Notes: generated by a model from the sequence alone, not told the origin. DNA of 64,000 nt from Onchidella celtica (GCA_963931925.1 OZ007567.1:80609186-80673185), one strand, 5' to 3'; numbered from the stretch's first letter, positions 39,784-51,415 are shown. A program made the numbers and translations.

Positions 39784-40044
39784 GATGGTGTCAGGAGCAA
39801 ACCGGCCAAGTCGAAATAAGCAAATTTTACAGGAGAAACAAAAATACTGCCGCTAAAACTAATGGGAAATGGATCTAGCCGGTTTGATCACAATGACATG
39901 CTTAATATCTTATTTTAAGTATTTCTACTGGATAATGGTAACAGCTACTCTAGCATTTGATGCAGGATTCCAGGCTTCATAAATTGGTACTATATAAAGT
40001 AATATGAAATGTTTGGACTTGGCCCGTTTGCGCCTGACACCATC
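39784..40044. mobile_element. MITE-like element with about 30-bp inverted ends
   Basis: GATGGTGTCAGGAGCAAACC at 39784 pairs with the complement of CGCCTGACACCATC at 40031-40044. The arms extend through GGCCAAGTCSAAA, roughly 31 positions with a few mismatches. The AT-rich interior contains no open frame of note. No convincing target duplication was found, so the superfamily is open. Confidence 0.7.
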
Positions 40045-41402
40045 AGACATGTAAACTGGCCCCATACAATAAGAACGACCCAGCGAAAAAAATAATAAAG
40101 GTTCGATGGTGGGCGGGGAGTTCGCCAGAATCGACCACTGGCGGCAAGGAAGATCTAAAGACAGCCTGAATGTAGAAATACATTTTAAATAAATCCACCT
40201 TTGTTCTTGCCAGTTGGAACATCAAATATTCGGACCGGTATCGCTTACCGCTCTTTTTTCGTTTGAAGCCTTTTTATTTTATGTGCAGCCAGTGGCGGGC
40301 TCAAGTTTGGTGTCTGTTTATCCTAAGAAACCCACACTGGGCATTTGCCTGTCAGTGAACGGGTGATTATAATCAGTATTCAATGAAAAGTGCGTGAATG
40401 ATCATGGGACTAGAACAAATTAATGTGTCACATATAGACAGGTCTACCCCAGGTCTGCCTGTTTCCCAACTAAAAATAGACTAAAAATAGTCTACTGCGA
40501 CGGTCTTACTCTGTAGCGTAATACAATATTAGCCTTGTGTCTTTAAAAAAAACATGTTGTATGTGAATGATTCTTGAAATATCTATCTTCTTGTCCTGGT
40601 TTACAATGTCTCTGGTCGTCGTCTGTGAATCTTATTCTTTCGGTGCAAATTACTACAGGTGGAGGAGGGAGTGTAAAGGTGAAAAGAATGAGCCCGCCGC
40701 TAGCTTGTTCAAGAGCATAATAAAACAAGTGATGAGAACAATAGTATTCAATTTACTTCCTGGCCACCAGAAGTACAATAGAGACATGGTATGATCTGAT
40801 CAGAGGAAACAGAAGATACGGCCACATGACCATAAGTTAACAAACACATCTGAGGGCCAAGAATATGTCTGCCTGCTGGACGGTTATTGCCATGATTTAG
40901 AGAGATGTGGTCTTAAATAACTTTGTGTGCGTTCACTCATGTGTATGATGTGTATTCGTGGAACACACTGCAATCTGTCTCTGCCTCACCTGCCACGAGC
41001 TCCTGAAATTTGGCACAGATGTTTCTTTTACAAATGACTTTACATGTATATATATCGTTGGGTATTTACCATTATTCTTGTACATGTATAAATGCGTTTT
41101 GCCTTTTGGAGAAAATGGGGATTGAAGTTTGACTGGCAAAAGTGCTATAAGGCATAAAACATTGCGTCACAAACATGCCTCATGACCAAACCCAAAAATC
41201 GGCGAAATGTTGCATAAAACAAGATGGAAATACCCCTGGATATAATGTATTTCAAACTTTTTCAGGTAACTGAAACTTTCGCGTTATCTTCCTATTGTTG
41301 TGTGCGCCACTATCAGATCCGAGATTATAAACACCGTCAACTGTCATTTCCATAGTGACAATTTTATAACTGTACAGCTCTATGTATGCAGGCACAAGTG
41401 CC

Positions 41403-41602
41403 ATGGATGGATGGATAGATGGAGGGGGGAGGGAATGAGGGCGGGACGGATGAGCGGGCGGAATAACGCACGGAAAGACGAAGGATGGATGGACTGATGG
41501 AAGAAGGACGGATGCAGTTGCGCACATAAAGGAAAGACGGATGTACATATAAAGGAAAGATGGATGCACAGACAGGCCTGGAGGAAGGTGGATGATGCAC
41601 AG
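41403..41602. repeat. Degenerate (GGAT)/(ACGGATG) region
   Basis: Repeated ATGGATGGAT, GACGGATG and AAAGGAAAGA(C/T)GGATG units, an old decayed tetranucleotide array. It creates spurious long frames on both strands. Confidence 0.8.
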
Positions 41603-42200
41603 ATTGATGAGCGGACGCATCTGAATGTGTGAAAATACGCCATCGTGGAAACATGCTTGTGCAATGCTTACGCCATGTTCGTTCCGCGCCTCATTTCAAC
41701 TGATCAAATTCCCAAACAAGAACATAACCATTAAACAAGCCCGGATAAAGAATCCCATTCAAATTAGACCAGATAAAACCATGGCGAGGGCAAGGCAAGT
41801 GCACCTAGCTATGAGATAGCGACACGTGGACGAATGTACATGGAGCCATCTGTCGGCGGTGACAACTGTTCGATACTCAGGTCGTGGGTTATCAATTCAT
41901 GCATTGATTGAAAGTTATTGGTGGGCGAGAAACTCATCAACTGCGGCGGTAGCATCCCCACAATTTACTATGTACTACGTGAGTGGGATTTAGAGTTTTC
42001 ATCTTTCTCCAGTTTTCCATTTGTCAAGCGTTGGTTGAATACGGGTGGTTTTGTTCCAGACAATATCAAATTCATTCAAACCCTTTGCTGTTCCGTCTCT
42101 GTCGCTAAGAAAGAAGCACGGTACAATCTGTCACAAACGTATTAACTACAACAATCTATGCACTTAAACTTCTCTTCATACCTTGTTCCCGTCTCCGAAT

Positions 42201-42210
<10 letters not shown>

Positions 42211-42232
<22 letters not shown>

Positions 42233-42233
42233 T
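42211..42233. repeat. (CT)n(GT)n junction
   Basis: Short CT run changing to (TG)n near 42216-42232. Confidence 0.85.
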
Positions 42234-43297
42234 ACGTGCGTGAGTGGGTGTTGTTTTCTTTTTCCAAATTTGACATAGAAAACAATTCCTGCCGATGCGT
42301 CCACCAGAAAAGTCACGTCACTTGCCACAGCTTTCCCTATCAGTACTCTGATTTCGATTTCGCACTTAATCCAATTCCGCAGAATTCTAGCACCTCTTGG
42401 TATGCCTCTCCCCGGCTTTCACCTCCTCCCATTCAATCTCATCCAGCTATATATAACAACTACGCTTTGTTTCTTCACACACACGGCTTCTAATGCATTT
42501 GTTTCTCTATTAGATCTCATCTTATGCTTTGACGCCCGCAATATGCGCGCAGCACGACACAAAATGAGAAAAAGAAGACGAAAAAAAGAATATGCGAATA
42601 GTTGCACGTTTTCGATTACATGCACGGTTGGTAGTGCCATTTGACTAATTAAAATACCCATACAATTCTGCGGCTTGAATATGATACCTTATGGGTTCTG
42701 GATTAACCACTTCTTTTAATTTGGTAGCAATATTAAATTTAATTTCTTTCATCCATTGCAAAATAAATAAATAAATAAATAGAAATAAACCAATCTAGTG
42801 CATGTTTATACCTGTCTAAGTTTAGGTACTCAATGGGATGAGGAATCCAGTGTGTGTGTGTGGGGGGGGTGGGAGGTTGCGCCCCCCTCCCTCCTAAAAA
42901 TCGTTTTGTTTTTGTTTTGTTTTGAACAATGGCTTGAAATCCACAGCTCATTTCCGGAACATCGGCCCTCGACAAGGACTGGAGTGATATCGCTACGATT
43001 GGTTGACGACACAGGCAGGACGACTAGTACGGTCTAGTTGGCTGAGGTCTGATAGAGCTGTTTTACTAGTTAAAAGGTTCTGTTTGCTCCTTCTTTCTCT
43101 CTCCATGGTGGTTATTTTGAAACCGCACTATCTTAAGCAGGCCCATTGATGCCAGTTGGTAAAGTATGTTTAAAAATTCGTACAGCGGATGGAAGCTAGG
43201 GCTACGGAGTTACGACAAGATTTTGGGAGGATTATTTGGATCTGGTTTCAATACGTCAATCGGTCTGGTCTCGTAGATTTACTGGAACAACACATAG

Positions 43298-43560
43298 AAA
43301 AAGGAGAGAGAGAGAGAGAGACGCAGACACAGAGAGAGAGTGACAGACAGATAGAGAATGAGAGACAAAAAAATAAAACGACGGAGAGAAAGACAGACAG
43401 AGAGAAGAAAGCGACAGACAAAAAGCGAAAGAAAGAGAATGGGAGAGGGAGAGACCGACAGGCAGAGAGAGAGATTTACTTGGCCAACACATAAAAGACA
43501 GATTGGCCGGGGGGGGGGGGGAGAGAGAGAGAGAAGGGGAGACAGAGTCAGAGAGAATAG
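43298..43560. repeat. Interrupted purine (GA/ACAG) tract
   Basis: Imperfect AGAGAG, GACAGACAG and AGAAAGACAG units, then G12 and GA at 43510-43536. Overlapping frames here are low-complexity artefacts. Confidence 0.9.
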
Positions 43561-44185
43561 AAGTTCATCAAATTCACACACATTTTTAACGGCGCCAAAA
43601 ACAACCGCATACAATAAATCAGACAACTTTTAATAACACGGGAATCTGAGGTAAATCTGATCCACTTGTACAAGTGCCTTTTATCAAATCTATTTCAGAA
43701 AGTCTCCCTCAATGCTGAAATAATGAATTGGATAGGCGAAATGGTCTAGCCCTACGGATGACTTTTGACGTAACAAGTGGCTTTAGTGCGAAATCAAGAT
43801 AACGCAAATACCGCTCTCGAAAACGACATGAATGTAACGGAACTGAGCTAAGTGTGAGAGGGTGAAATGAGAGACAACACTGGAACAAATTTAATAAGAT
43901 TATGATTTCATGAGTTACTAACTTCCTGTATTCCAATTTGTCCACATTGCCAGATGATCCCCTTATCATCCCTTATCTGTTATACTTACGTACAGTGAGG
44001 ATGGGTGGCAGAAAAAAAAAATGAATAAAAATAATGTAGCAAAACCCCCATTGACAGATTTTATCGCCTCTTCTAATGGAATGTAAAATTCGTTCGGCAT
44101 TTGCAGTGAAATGGCCGTGCTTCTGGGAACATTAGTTCGACTTCACTGAAGCGCTTAGGCTTTTTTTTTTTTCTTCAGTGAACTG

Positions 44186-44227
44186 TCTCTCTCTCTCTCC
44201 CTCTCTCTTTCTCTCTCTCTCCCTCTC

Positions 44228-44263
<36 letters not shown>
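44186..44263. repeat. (TC)n microsatellite with CCC interruptions
   Basis: TC dinucleotides broken at intervals by CCC. Followed by a C-run at 44297-44306 and an A-run at 44357-44372. Confidence 0.95.
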
Positions 44264-44865
44264 AGCTTTTCAAACTCGGCCCAGACGATAAATTAACCCC
44301 CCCCCCCCACCCCCCCAAAAAAGGCAGATTCCGCCACAACCCGATCGTTAGGAAGAGAAAAAAAAAAAAAAAGACGAATATAAAAATTTGTTCAGCCTCT
44401 CAGTTAAATGGTCTGGCTTCAATGAACATTGGACTTATATACCGCCACAGACATGGAGAAAGGAAAGTATAAAAAAGTAATAGAAAATAAATTTAATAAA
44501 TATAATAATAATAACAACAGATTCTGCCACTGCCCGAGAAAGACATGGGTAGCAACCAATACAACAAAACAGAGACGGTGCTTACCGCGGAAAAAGTGCT
44601 TAGGAGTGCTCACAATCATGACAGCTGTTCCACTGGCAATCTGAACAGGACACGGGAGTTAATTTGGCCCTCCTGGATTAACGTGAGCAGATAAATTACA
44701 GGGTGGATTAACCCTCCTTGTATCTGACATGATAGCAATTTCTGGGGAATTCGCTCACCGCAGTAACAATGACTTGGGCGAAAAAGTGAATCTGCCAATT
44801 ACACACGTCCATGCTGAAATGGGTTGTTTTTTTTTCCCTTAAATCCCTCGAAATTTTCTGTACTA

Positions 44866-44934
44866 AGTTTGAATTTGAGTTCGGGTGTTTAACGGCACGT
44901 CGGCATGATAACGGCCACTTTGAGCCCTTCACAG
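44866..44934 (+). repeat. Dispersed repeat family B, copy 4
   Basis: GTTTGAATTTGAGTTCGGGT, TTAACGGCACGTCGGCATGA and TAACGGCCACTTTGAGCCC. Confidence 0.68.
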
Positions 44935-45142
44935 TTTATCTGGGTTCTTTACTGTTGCTCGATCATCACAGTTTGGTCTATCAAAATTTCTTCAGTATAG
45001 AATTTTATGTAAAGAAGTGGAGAAACGTGCTATATTAACAATCTTATAAGAACCAGTCTGTTGCCGGTAAAGAAAAACCCCTTATCTTTTTAGTTGAGGA
45101 AGTTTGGATCTAATTCTGGCGATTGTAACACAATGAATATAT

Positions 45143-45512
45143 CGCGGGTATAGAGCAAAATTGTAGTAGCTTCAGTGATATGAATAATGGGAGCTTACTC
45201 GGAAATACCACAATACCGACAGGCGCTGCACTGTGGCGACGACGTGCCTGCTCCAGTTGTAACTGGGCTGCAATGGCATAAAGGCAAATTTCCCAAATTG
45301 GATTAGAGAGTTATACATACAAATACAAATACAAATATTGGTCTCAATGATCTCATTTTTAAGGGAGATACAACATGACAATACTGCTTCTCTGTAACTT
45401 GGAACTGGTTAAATATAGCGGAATAACGAAAACATTGCAAGAAGCAGTTCGTCATTATTACAGTATTGCCATTACGAACCCCAATTCATAAACCTGGAGA
45501 CACAACAATATG
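45143..45512 (-). mobile_element. MITE of family G, copy interrupted by a retroposon
   Basis: In reverse orientation to 50807-51059. The end CGCGGGTATAGAGCAAAATTG is intact at 45143, and the interior matches (TGAATAATGGGAGCTTACTC, CATTACGAACCCCAATTCAT). The far end has lost the last part of the inverted repeat (stops near ACACAACAATATGTG). A 118-bp sequence at 45216-45333 is absent from the complete copy. Without it the element would be about 245 bp, the length of the complete copy. Confidence 0.85.
45216..45333 (+). mobile_element. Short retroposon (SINE or LINE 3' end) nested in a family G MITE
   Basis: The sequence splits CACAATATTGG, present intact at 50990-51000 on the complement. AATA stands on each side (45212-45215 and 45334-45337) as a possible short duplication. 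The insert ends in a (TACAAA)n-type tail and contains CTGCTCCAGTTGTAACTGG and GGCAAATTTCCCAAATTGG. No tRNA promoter boxes are visible, so it may be the 3' end of a LINE rather than a tRNA-SINE. A second copy lies at 34325-34411. Confidence 0.75.
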
Positions 45513-48500
45513 TGATAACCAGCGACGTGAATCGCAGAATGAACATCATTATGGAGGAGCGTGACATTCAACGAAGTAAAAAAAAAAAGAAAAATAAGTA
45601 TGGCTTCCTAGAACTCTCAAGAGCTAATAATGTGATCCTACGGCTCTGACCGACTGACAGATAAACACACTGACACTCCGGACCGGACACACTAGTGAAG
45701 CGTTTGAGCATTTTTGTGCTGAACAATGCAATGAACAAACAAAACCCTCGCGGGACTGACGACAGCAAAAACAGAAAAATAATAGGAGGAAGTGAATGGA
45801 AGAGAGCGCTAACATATTATAACTAAAACTTTTCTGGGGGCGAGAAATTTGTCCTCATGACTGGCATGAAACTGCCCTGGGGAGACTGGGCAAATGGCGT
45901 TTAGTGTCCACGCAAAATATGAGCTAAACAAAGAACTGAATATATACAGGACAAGCCAATTCTTTGGACTGCAAAACAAACATATCTGTCACAGGTCAAT
46001 CACAACTGAATTTGAAAGTGACAATTTTTTTTTTCATAATACTTTTCGACATTTGTCCAGTGAATCTGCTATCCCGGTGAACTTTCCCTTACTATATGAG
46101 CCCTCACTTTGTTGCGTTGCAGGAAGCAACGGGAAATTCCTGGAAACGCAGATTTGCAACAGTAAAGCTTATTGCTGTTTTCTGAATTCGAATAGGACAA
46201 AACGTCGCCGTTCGTCTCGTAATGGACAAGCGAAATACCTGACTGAATATCTAAGCTGTAGGTTGTGCTGATAATAAAAGATAACTACAAAAGTGCTCAA
46301 ATCATTTCTTCTGTCAGGGGCTGAGCGAGTGGACAACAACTTCCATACTTTCAATAACCAGTATGAAAATGTGGCAAAGGTTACATTAATTTGCAGAATG
46401 TTATCTCTGTTGTTTTTTTTTATTAATGAAAAGAAAAAGCTCCTGCAGTAGCATCAAGGTGTCATGAACACGTTTGCACGCAATGAAAGGCAACCACAGG
46501 GGTTTGCAACAGCACCGCAGATAGCCATTACACGCATCATCTTTTTCGTCACTTTTACAAGAAGAAAAAGAATTCATTCAAAATGAAATGATTTCCCCAG
46601 TCTCCACTCTGTTTTCTTTTGCTTTTTTTTTTTTTTTTCTTCCGTTTATAACATTCTAATTTCGCTGAATCTACTTTAATCCACGTATCACTCAAGCTGT
46701 GACAAGAAGTCACATTTTGCAAGTACAGTGGCTAACGTCAATGAAAGTATTTTCCTTGACTTCCTAGTTTACATCATAAAGCTCTGGAGTCTACACTGAC
46801 CATGGTCAGGGGGGGGGGGGGGGGGCTCAAGTTGACGAGACTCCGTTTCCGGGGGACAATTTGGTCGTTTTTTGTTTTTTTTCTTAAACCCAGGCCCAAG
46901 AAAATTGCTTTCGGTGCGAGGCAGGCGGAAATGACCGACCAGATGCCCGTTGATCCCCCCAGAGCCTCCCAGGGCGGGAGTTCGGACATTATAGCATTAA
47001 AGAAAACCTTCAGTGCGACTTTGTTTATTGTACAGAGATGCCCTTCATTGTCCAATATGTCCCATATAATCAAAGTTCACGTCTAAACACTGAGTCCCAT
47101 ACTGAGGTCAAGAAAGTACCTTTTGCTTTTATTCCTCTCTCTCTGATTCTTCATAAATAAGCATTCCAGAGAACCTTGATTATGTAGAGTATTGAGTCAT
47201 TCTTACGCAATAATAATACTAAATCATAGATGAAAACTGAGAAGTTTGATACAGGATGAAAACCATATATGGCACATGCACGTCGGTGCTTTAAAGCAAA
47301 ATATGGTGTGATTTTGTGCCACTTTGAATGAAATACATGGACACTTCTGTAACAGTAACTAGAAACTCATGGGGGAGCCAGACAACAGAGTCTTCAGAGA
47401 AGAAACCCCCCCCCCCCATGTTCAAGTGTTTCGGCCCTGAACTCCTTACACTCTAAGGGGGCCGGGCCACACCTAGGTCATGACTCCCAGGTGCCTCTCT
47501 GCTGCCTTTTTTTCACTAGAAAGTGTCTACGGGGGGATTCGAACCCGCGTTTTTTAACGCTAGGGGAATTCTAGTCCGACATCTTATCACTTGTGCTAAA
47601 TACGCTCCCGTGTTGTTGGGAATGAACAAAAGAAAATGTTTAAAAAAAAAAAAAAACATATTTCTATCTGCAGAACTTGTATCAAAATGGCCGCTACATT
47701 GCATCATCTTGCTCGTTATTACTTTGTTTTGCGTATCTTGGACACAATAAACGCATGATGATCCTAATGGCAAATGTTACCCAGCCAATGAACCAAAATC
47801 TGTCTTAGGGCTAAAATCCTCTAAAAAGCGGACAATTTTCATCTATGATAAATGCAAAACTGTGCAGAGAAGGACATAACCATTTTGCACTGCCCTCCAT
47901 GGCCCCGTATCAGCACGACTTTCTTATGATTTCAGCCTTTAAAAAAACAGCCACTGTAAATGCAACCGCTAAGCATTCTATCTTTTCTTTCCTTAATCTC
48001 TATGCATACACCGTCAGATCTTGGGAAGTACATTACTGAACATTTACGTATGCAATTACATAGCCATAAATTGGTGGGAGCAGATGGTGCAGTGGCTGTG
48101 ATGGTGCAGAGAAGGTGTTTCTGGGGTATTGGCTTTGGTTTTGACAGCAGGTTGAAGTTATATCAGGTTTCACTTCATTTGAACAGCGTCTCACCTAAGC
48201 TACCAATCTTTTATCAATACTCCCCGACAGATATACGATATGGTCATAGTATGCGCTTTGAATGTTTCACCGAAAGAACCTGTGATTTTTTTGATTTTTT
48301 TTATTTTTGCAGGGCATTAAAACAATCAAACAAACGACCGAAAAAAAAAAAAAACGCAATTAGAGATCCTAAAACAGCAAAAAAAAGTTCAGACGTAATA
48401 AACGTCATGTCTGTACGAGCAAAAAACCACTGAACGTCAACAAAAGAACGCTCCATCTACCTTTACACACATCAAAGAGAACTGCAAAGAAAAGGTAGAT

Positions 48501-49144
48501 CGCCAAACGTGGAACAAAACTACTACCTAGACTTGATTCCCTGTGAAGCGAAGGCTTTGTGCTCGCATTTTAATGAGTGGTTTCAGTCAAAGAAAACGAA
48601 GGCAAATGGTTGTGAAACACAAACAAGGCTTTTGTTCTCTGGGCTACCGGTAATTGAGGCAAGCATGAAAAGTTGTCCATGTCCCATAATTACACTGACA
48701 AATAACAGCAGCAGCAGCAGCTCTGAACGTGTATACACTGCGCCTGATTATACAGTACACTCAATTGCTCCACAAATTACAAGACCCGGATGCCAGTCCC
48801 TCCCAGGACAACTAGACTTACTCATCACAGACATACCAAACCAATGTTTTCATGGAACAATCAGGGCTGTTGTGCTGAACAATCGTTCCAGTAAACTGCA
48901 AATTCTTATTAACACTTTGAATGCCCGCAACGTACAACCATGAATTGCCATTTGTAATGTGGCCTATGAAATTTTAAAAAAGTGAAAGTCATTTTTAGAA
49001 ATGAATATGATTCATCATGGTAGATTCACACAACAATTATAAAAGATTATAGTAATCATATCTAAAGTAACGAGGAATTTGAAAATTGTGTCTTTCCAGC
49101 CTTCGCAAGCAAAGGGTTAAGGTTCATCCAGAAAACACGTACGC
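45513..49144. other. No recognisable gene; one tRNA-Ser-like repeat
   Basis: The 144-codon frame at 48509-48943 contains a serine run from (CAG)n and no known domain. G17 stands at 46809-46825. Confidence 0.5.
47524..47608 (-). repeat. tRNA-Ser-like sequence, probable SINE head
   Basis: On the minus strand GGAGCGTATTTAGCACAAGT opens with an A-box (TAGCACAAGTG). It is followed by GGACTAGAATTCC, an anticodon arm resembling tRNA-Ser(AGA), a long variable arm AGCGTTAAAAAACG and a perfect B-box GGGTTCGAATCC. The acceptor ends do not pair, so this is more likely a class II tRNA-derived SINE or pseudogene than a working tRNA. Confidence 0.55.
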
Positions 49145-49557
49145 TGGGGGGAGGGGAGCGCCCCCGTCGTATTAAAAGCGTCCACGGAAGTAGGGGAGTC
49201 TGTGAAGGGTACGTAAGCTATGTTTTTCATTTACGGTGCTCAAGTAAAATGTTCGGTTTTACTTCTAATCTGTTTGTTTCAACAACATAGGTTATGGACA
49301 TGTATACAAATCAAATCATGTACATGCTTTGTTTCTGATGAAACAGTCAAATAACTGGCGGGAAATGCTGCTTTAAGCTTGAAAATATCAAGGCCTTCTC
49401 ATGGACATACATTCAGCATTGTAACTGCTGTGCGCATGTGAAGTCGAGATGTGTGTGTGTGTGTGGGAAGGGGGTGTTGAAGTCAAGCGTATGAAAAGCG
49501 TACGGGGATGGGGTGTAAATCGCCACAATCGAGAGTACGTACTCTATGGATGGCCCC
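49145..49557 (+). repeat. Dispersed repeat family C, long copy 1
   Basis: It parallels 53070-53435 over several blocks: TTCTCATGGA, CAAGCGTATGAAAAGCGTAC against CAAGCGTATGAATAGCGGAC, and a C-rich start. It ends GTACGTACTCTATGGATGGCCCC, the complement of the GGGGCCATCCATA-type end. It also has a (GT)n run at 49450-49465. No coding capacity. Confidence 0.65.
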
Positions 49558-50806
49558 TTGAGGTTACGGTAATCTGCACTCTCGATGCAAGAATTGAAGT
49601 TGTATGATAGAATGAAGAAGTAGGTTATGTTTGTTTAGGCAAGAACACTGAGGCAAGAAGAATGTAAAAAGGGAAATCCGTGTAGTTGATGAGCGAGATG
49701 AAAACCCTACGCACGTGTATTAGACATTCAGTGCACTTGGGCGTGTCAGCTGTGATATGCATGTACATAGTAATATGCGGGTATGGCTTTTGTTTCCGAA
49801 ACTAAAACGATCTCTCTGGGGTAACAGGTTGTAAGGATATGTATATATATTCCTTCTTGCTTCTTCGGGAGGACTGGCTCGAAGAGGTGAGGGGGAGAAG
49901 AAGAGAAGATGGCCAAAGCGAATACATGTACATGTATACAATGGCATGTACTTAATACGGCAATTGGACTATGTTAAGTCCAAACTATATTAAATAAATT
50001 CAAGAACTGACAAATTACATTGACAGCAAGAGGTGGAGCAGAGAAGTGTTCTACTACGCCTAAGGGCGTACAAGCCGGTTCTGATCGGCAGACTAATTGG
50101 ATGATGGCGTCACGACACTGCATTTCACCAGAGAGTATGTCTGTATAGAGAGGTTTCACTACTAGTCGATTTGCACTGCGAGACACATGAGGCGCCGCGG
50201 AACCATTGTTTGCATGGAGCGGAAAGTAGGTCGCTACGGTAAACAGTATCCGTTTCTGCATTTCCGCGGGCCGAAAGAGCTTACAAACGGCTCTAAATTG
50301 TTTAAATCAGTCCAAAAATATGAACAAACCACAGAAAACAGATATGCACACTATCTTTGGTGAAGGCGGTCTCTTTCAATTCTTGTTTACCGCAGCGACC
50401 TAGTTTCGCGATTTGGCGAAAGTGAGATCTCTCAATAAATACATACTCTCTGGGTTCAGTAAGACTGATCAGTCCGATCAGAACCGACTGAACCGCCTAA
50501 GCTGACACCTGCCCAGCAAGTTTCCATTGTGAATGAAAAGTATTTATGACTTCATCCTAGCAGCTCTCCACAAAACACAGATCTTCACACTGACACCCCA
50601 GCGCCCTTTTACAGTAAGACCGTACAAGCCAAACCCGTTGTTTTTTTTTACACACAAAAATTAATAATAAATAAATAAATTATAATATCTCATTGAATCC
50701 CGCTTTATTTTGTAGTGATCAAAGAAACATGTTCAACAAACAAAGAGAGGGGGAGGGGCAGAGAGAAGGGGGGGGGGTGGGGGGTGAGAGAGACAGAGCA
50801 AGTCAC

Positions 50807-51059
50807 GGGTATAGAGCAAAACTGTTGTATCTCCAGAGATACGAATTGGGGTTCATAATGGCAATACATGTACTGTAATAATGACAAACTGCTTCCTGCA
50901 TTTTTTTCGTTATTCCGCTATCTGTAACCAGTTCCAAGTTACAGAGAAGCAGTATTGTAGTGTCTCCCTTAAAAATGAGATCAGTGAGACCAATATTGTG
51001 GTATTTCCGAGTAAGCTCCCATTATTCATATCACTGGGAAAAAAATTTTGCTCTATACC
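50807..51059 (+). mobile_element. MITE of family G, complete copy (about 252 bp)
   Basis: It begins GGGTATAGAGCAAAACTG and ends AAATTTTGCTCTATACC, inverted repeats sharing GGTATAGAGCAAAA. The interior contains GAATTGGGGTTCATAATGGC, GTAATAATGACAAACTGCTT and CCGAGTAAGCTCCCATTATT, all found in reverse order in the copy at 45143-45512. No clear target duplication is seen. It lies about 235 bp downstream of the TIA1-like exon in the direction of transcription. It serves as the empty-site reference for the nested insertion at 45216. Confidence 0.85.
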
Positions 51060-51130
51060 GGCGAAGTGAGAGTGTGTGTGCGGAGAGAGAGAGAGAAATT
51101 ATAAGACAGATGGAAAGATAGCACACATTT

Positions 51131-51235
51131 TTCATTCTATGAAATGATGTTAGAAAGCGAATTTGACCTAGATTGGCAAATACGGTCTTTTTCTGTAAAA
51201 CAGCAGCCCGGATGCGCTGCCCTGCCACAGTCACA
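51131..51235 (-). repeat. Dispersed repeat family A, copy 4, beside the TIA1-like exon
   Basis: On the complement: GGGCTGCTGTTTTACAGAAA, AAGACCGTATTTGCCAATCT and AGGTCAAATTCGCTTTCTAA. It begins about 60 bp into the intron downstream of the TIA1-like exon. Confidence 0.65.
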
Positions 51236-51286
51236 CAGCTCGGTCTTGCTCACAAGCCACAGACAGTACAGTAGAAACAAAAACAA

Positions 51287-51294
51287 GAACTTAC
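51287..51294 (-). promoter_or_regulatory. 5' splice site of the TIA1-like exon
   Basis: On the minus strand the exon ends GGGAAG and continues GTAAGTTC, a near-consensus donor (G|GTAAGT). The coding frame continues to an in-frame stop within the intron, as expected for an internal exon. Confidence 0.85.
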
Positions 51295-51390
51295 CTTCCC
51301 CATGACCATTCTTTTGTTCAAGGCAGCCAATGCAGCCGCCGCTGAGTTGCCATCTATAAACTCGACAAAAGCGTATGGGTCGTTGCCAGG
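51295..51390 (-). CDS. TIA1: Internal exon of a TIA1/TIAR-like RNA-binding protein (RRM1)
   Basis: Read on the minus strand this is a 96-nt exon, phase 0 at both ends, coding 32 residues that begin [11 protein letters not shown] and end in an alanine-rich helix ([11 protein letters not shown]) and MVMGK. The DPYAFVEF octamer is the RNP1 strand of RRM1 in TIA1, TIAR and Drosophila Rox8, and the helix and following strand match the same family in order. In human TIA1 the equivalent block is also a separate exon that stops after the MGK motif, just before EVKVNWAT. TIA1 proteins bind U-rich RNA, promote U1 recruitment at weak 5' splice sites in the nucleus and drive stress-granule assembly in the cytoplasm (known of the family). 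It is flanked by AG (51391-51392 complement) and GT (51293-51294 complement). The missing exons would lie to the right (N-terminal RRM1) and to the left (rest of RRM1, RRM2, RRM3); I did not find them. Whether it is TIA1 or TIAL1 cannot be decided: many invertebrates have one gene for both. Confidence 0.9.
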
Positions 51391-51415
51391 CTAGAAGAAA
51401 GATGGGGAAAAAAAA
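51391..51415 (-). promoter_or_regulatory. 3' splice site and polypyrimidine tract of the TIA1-like exon
   Basis: On the minus strand the intron ends TTTTCCCCATCTTTCTTCTAG immediately before the CCTGGCAACGAC that opens the exon. This is a near-uninterrupted pyrimidine tract followed by TAG, a strong acceptor, and it fixes the exon at phase 0. Confidence 0.85.

Larger units (their letters stand above)
40045..45142. other. No recognisable gene; low-complexity tracts
   Basis: Filled with decayed GGAT units, GA/ACAG purine tracts, (TC)n and one family B copy. Frames here are low-complexity artefacts. Confidence 0.55.

Noticed and set aside
48509..48943. 144-codon frame with a serine run
   Set aside because: No domain, no splice or promoter context, and the serine run comes from (CAG)n. 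Length is within chance for 64 kb in six frames.
49337..49352. CTGATGAAACAG as a second hammerhead core
   Set aside because: GAAA follows CTGATGA directly with no room for helix II.
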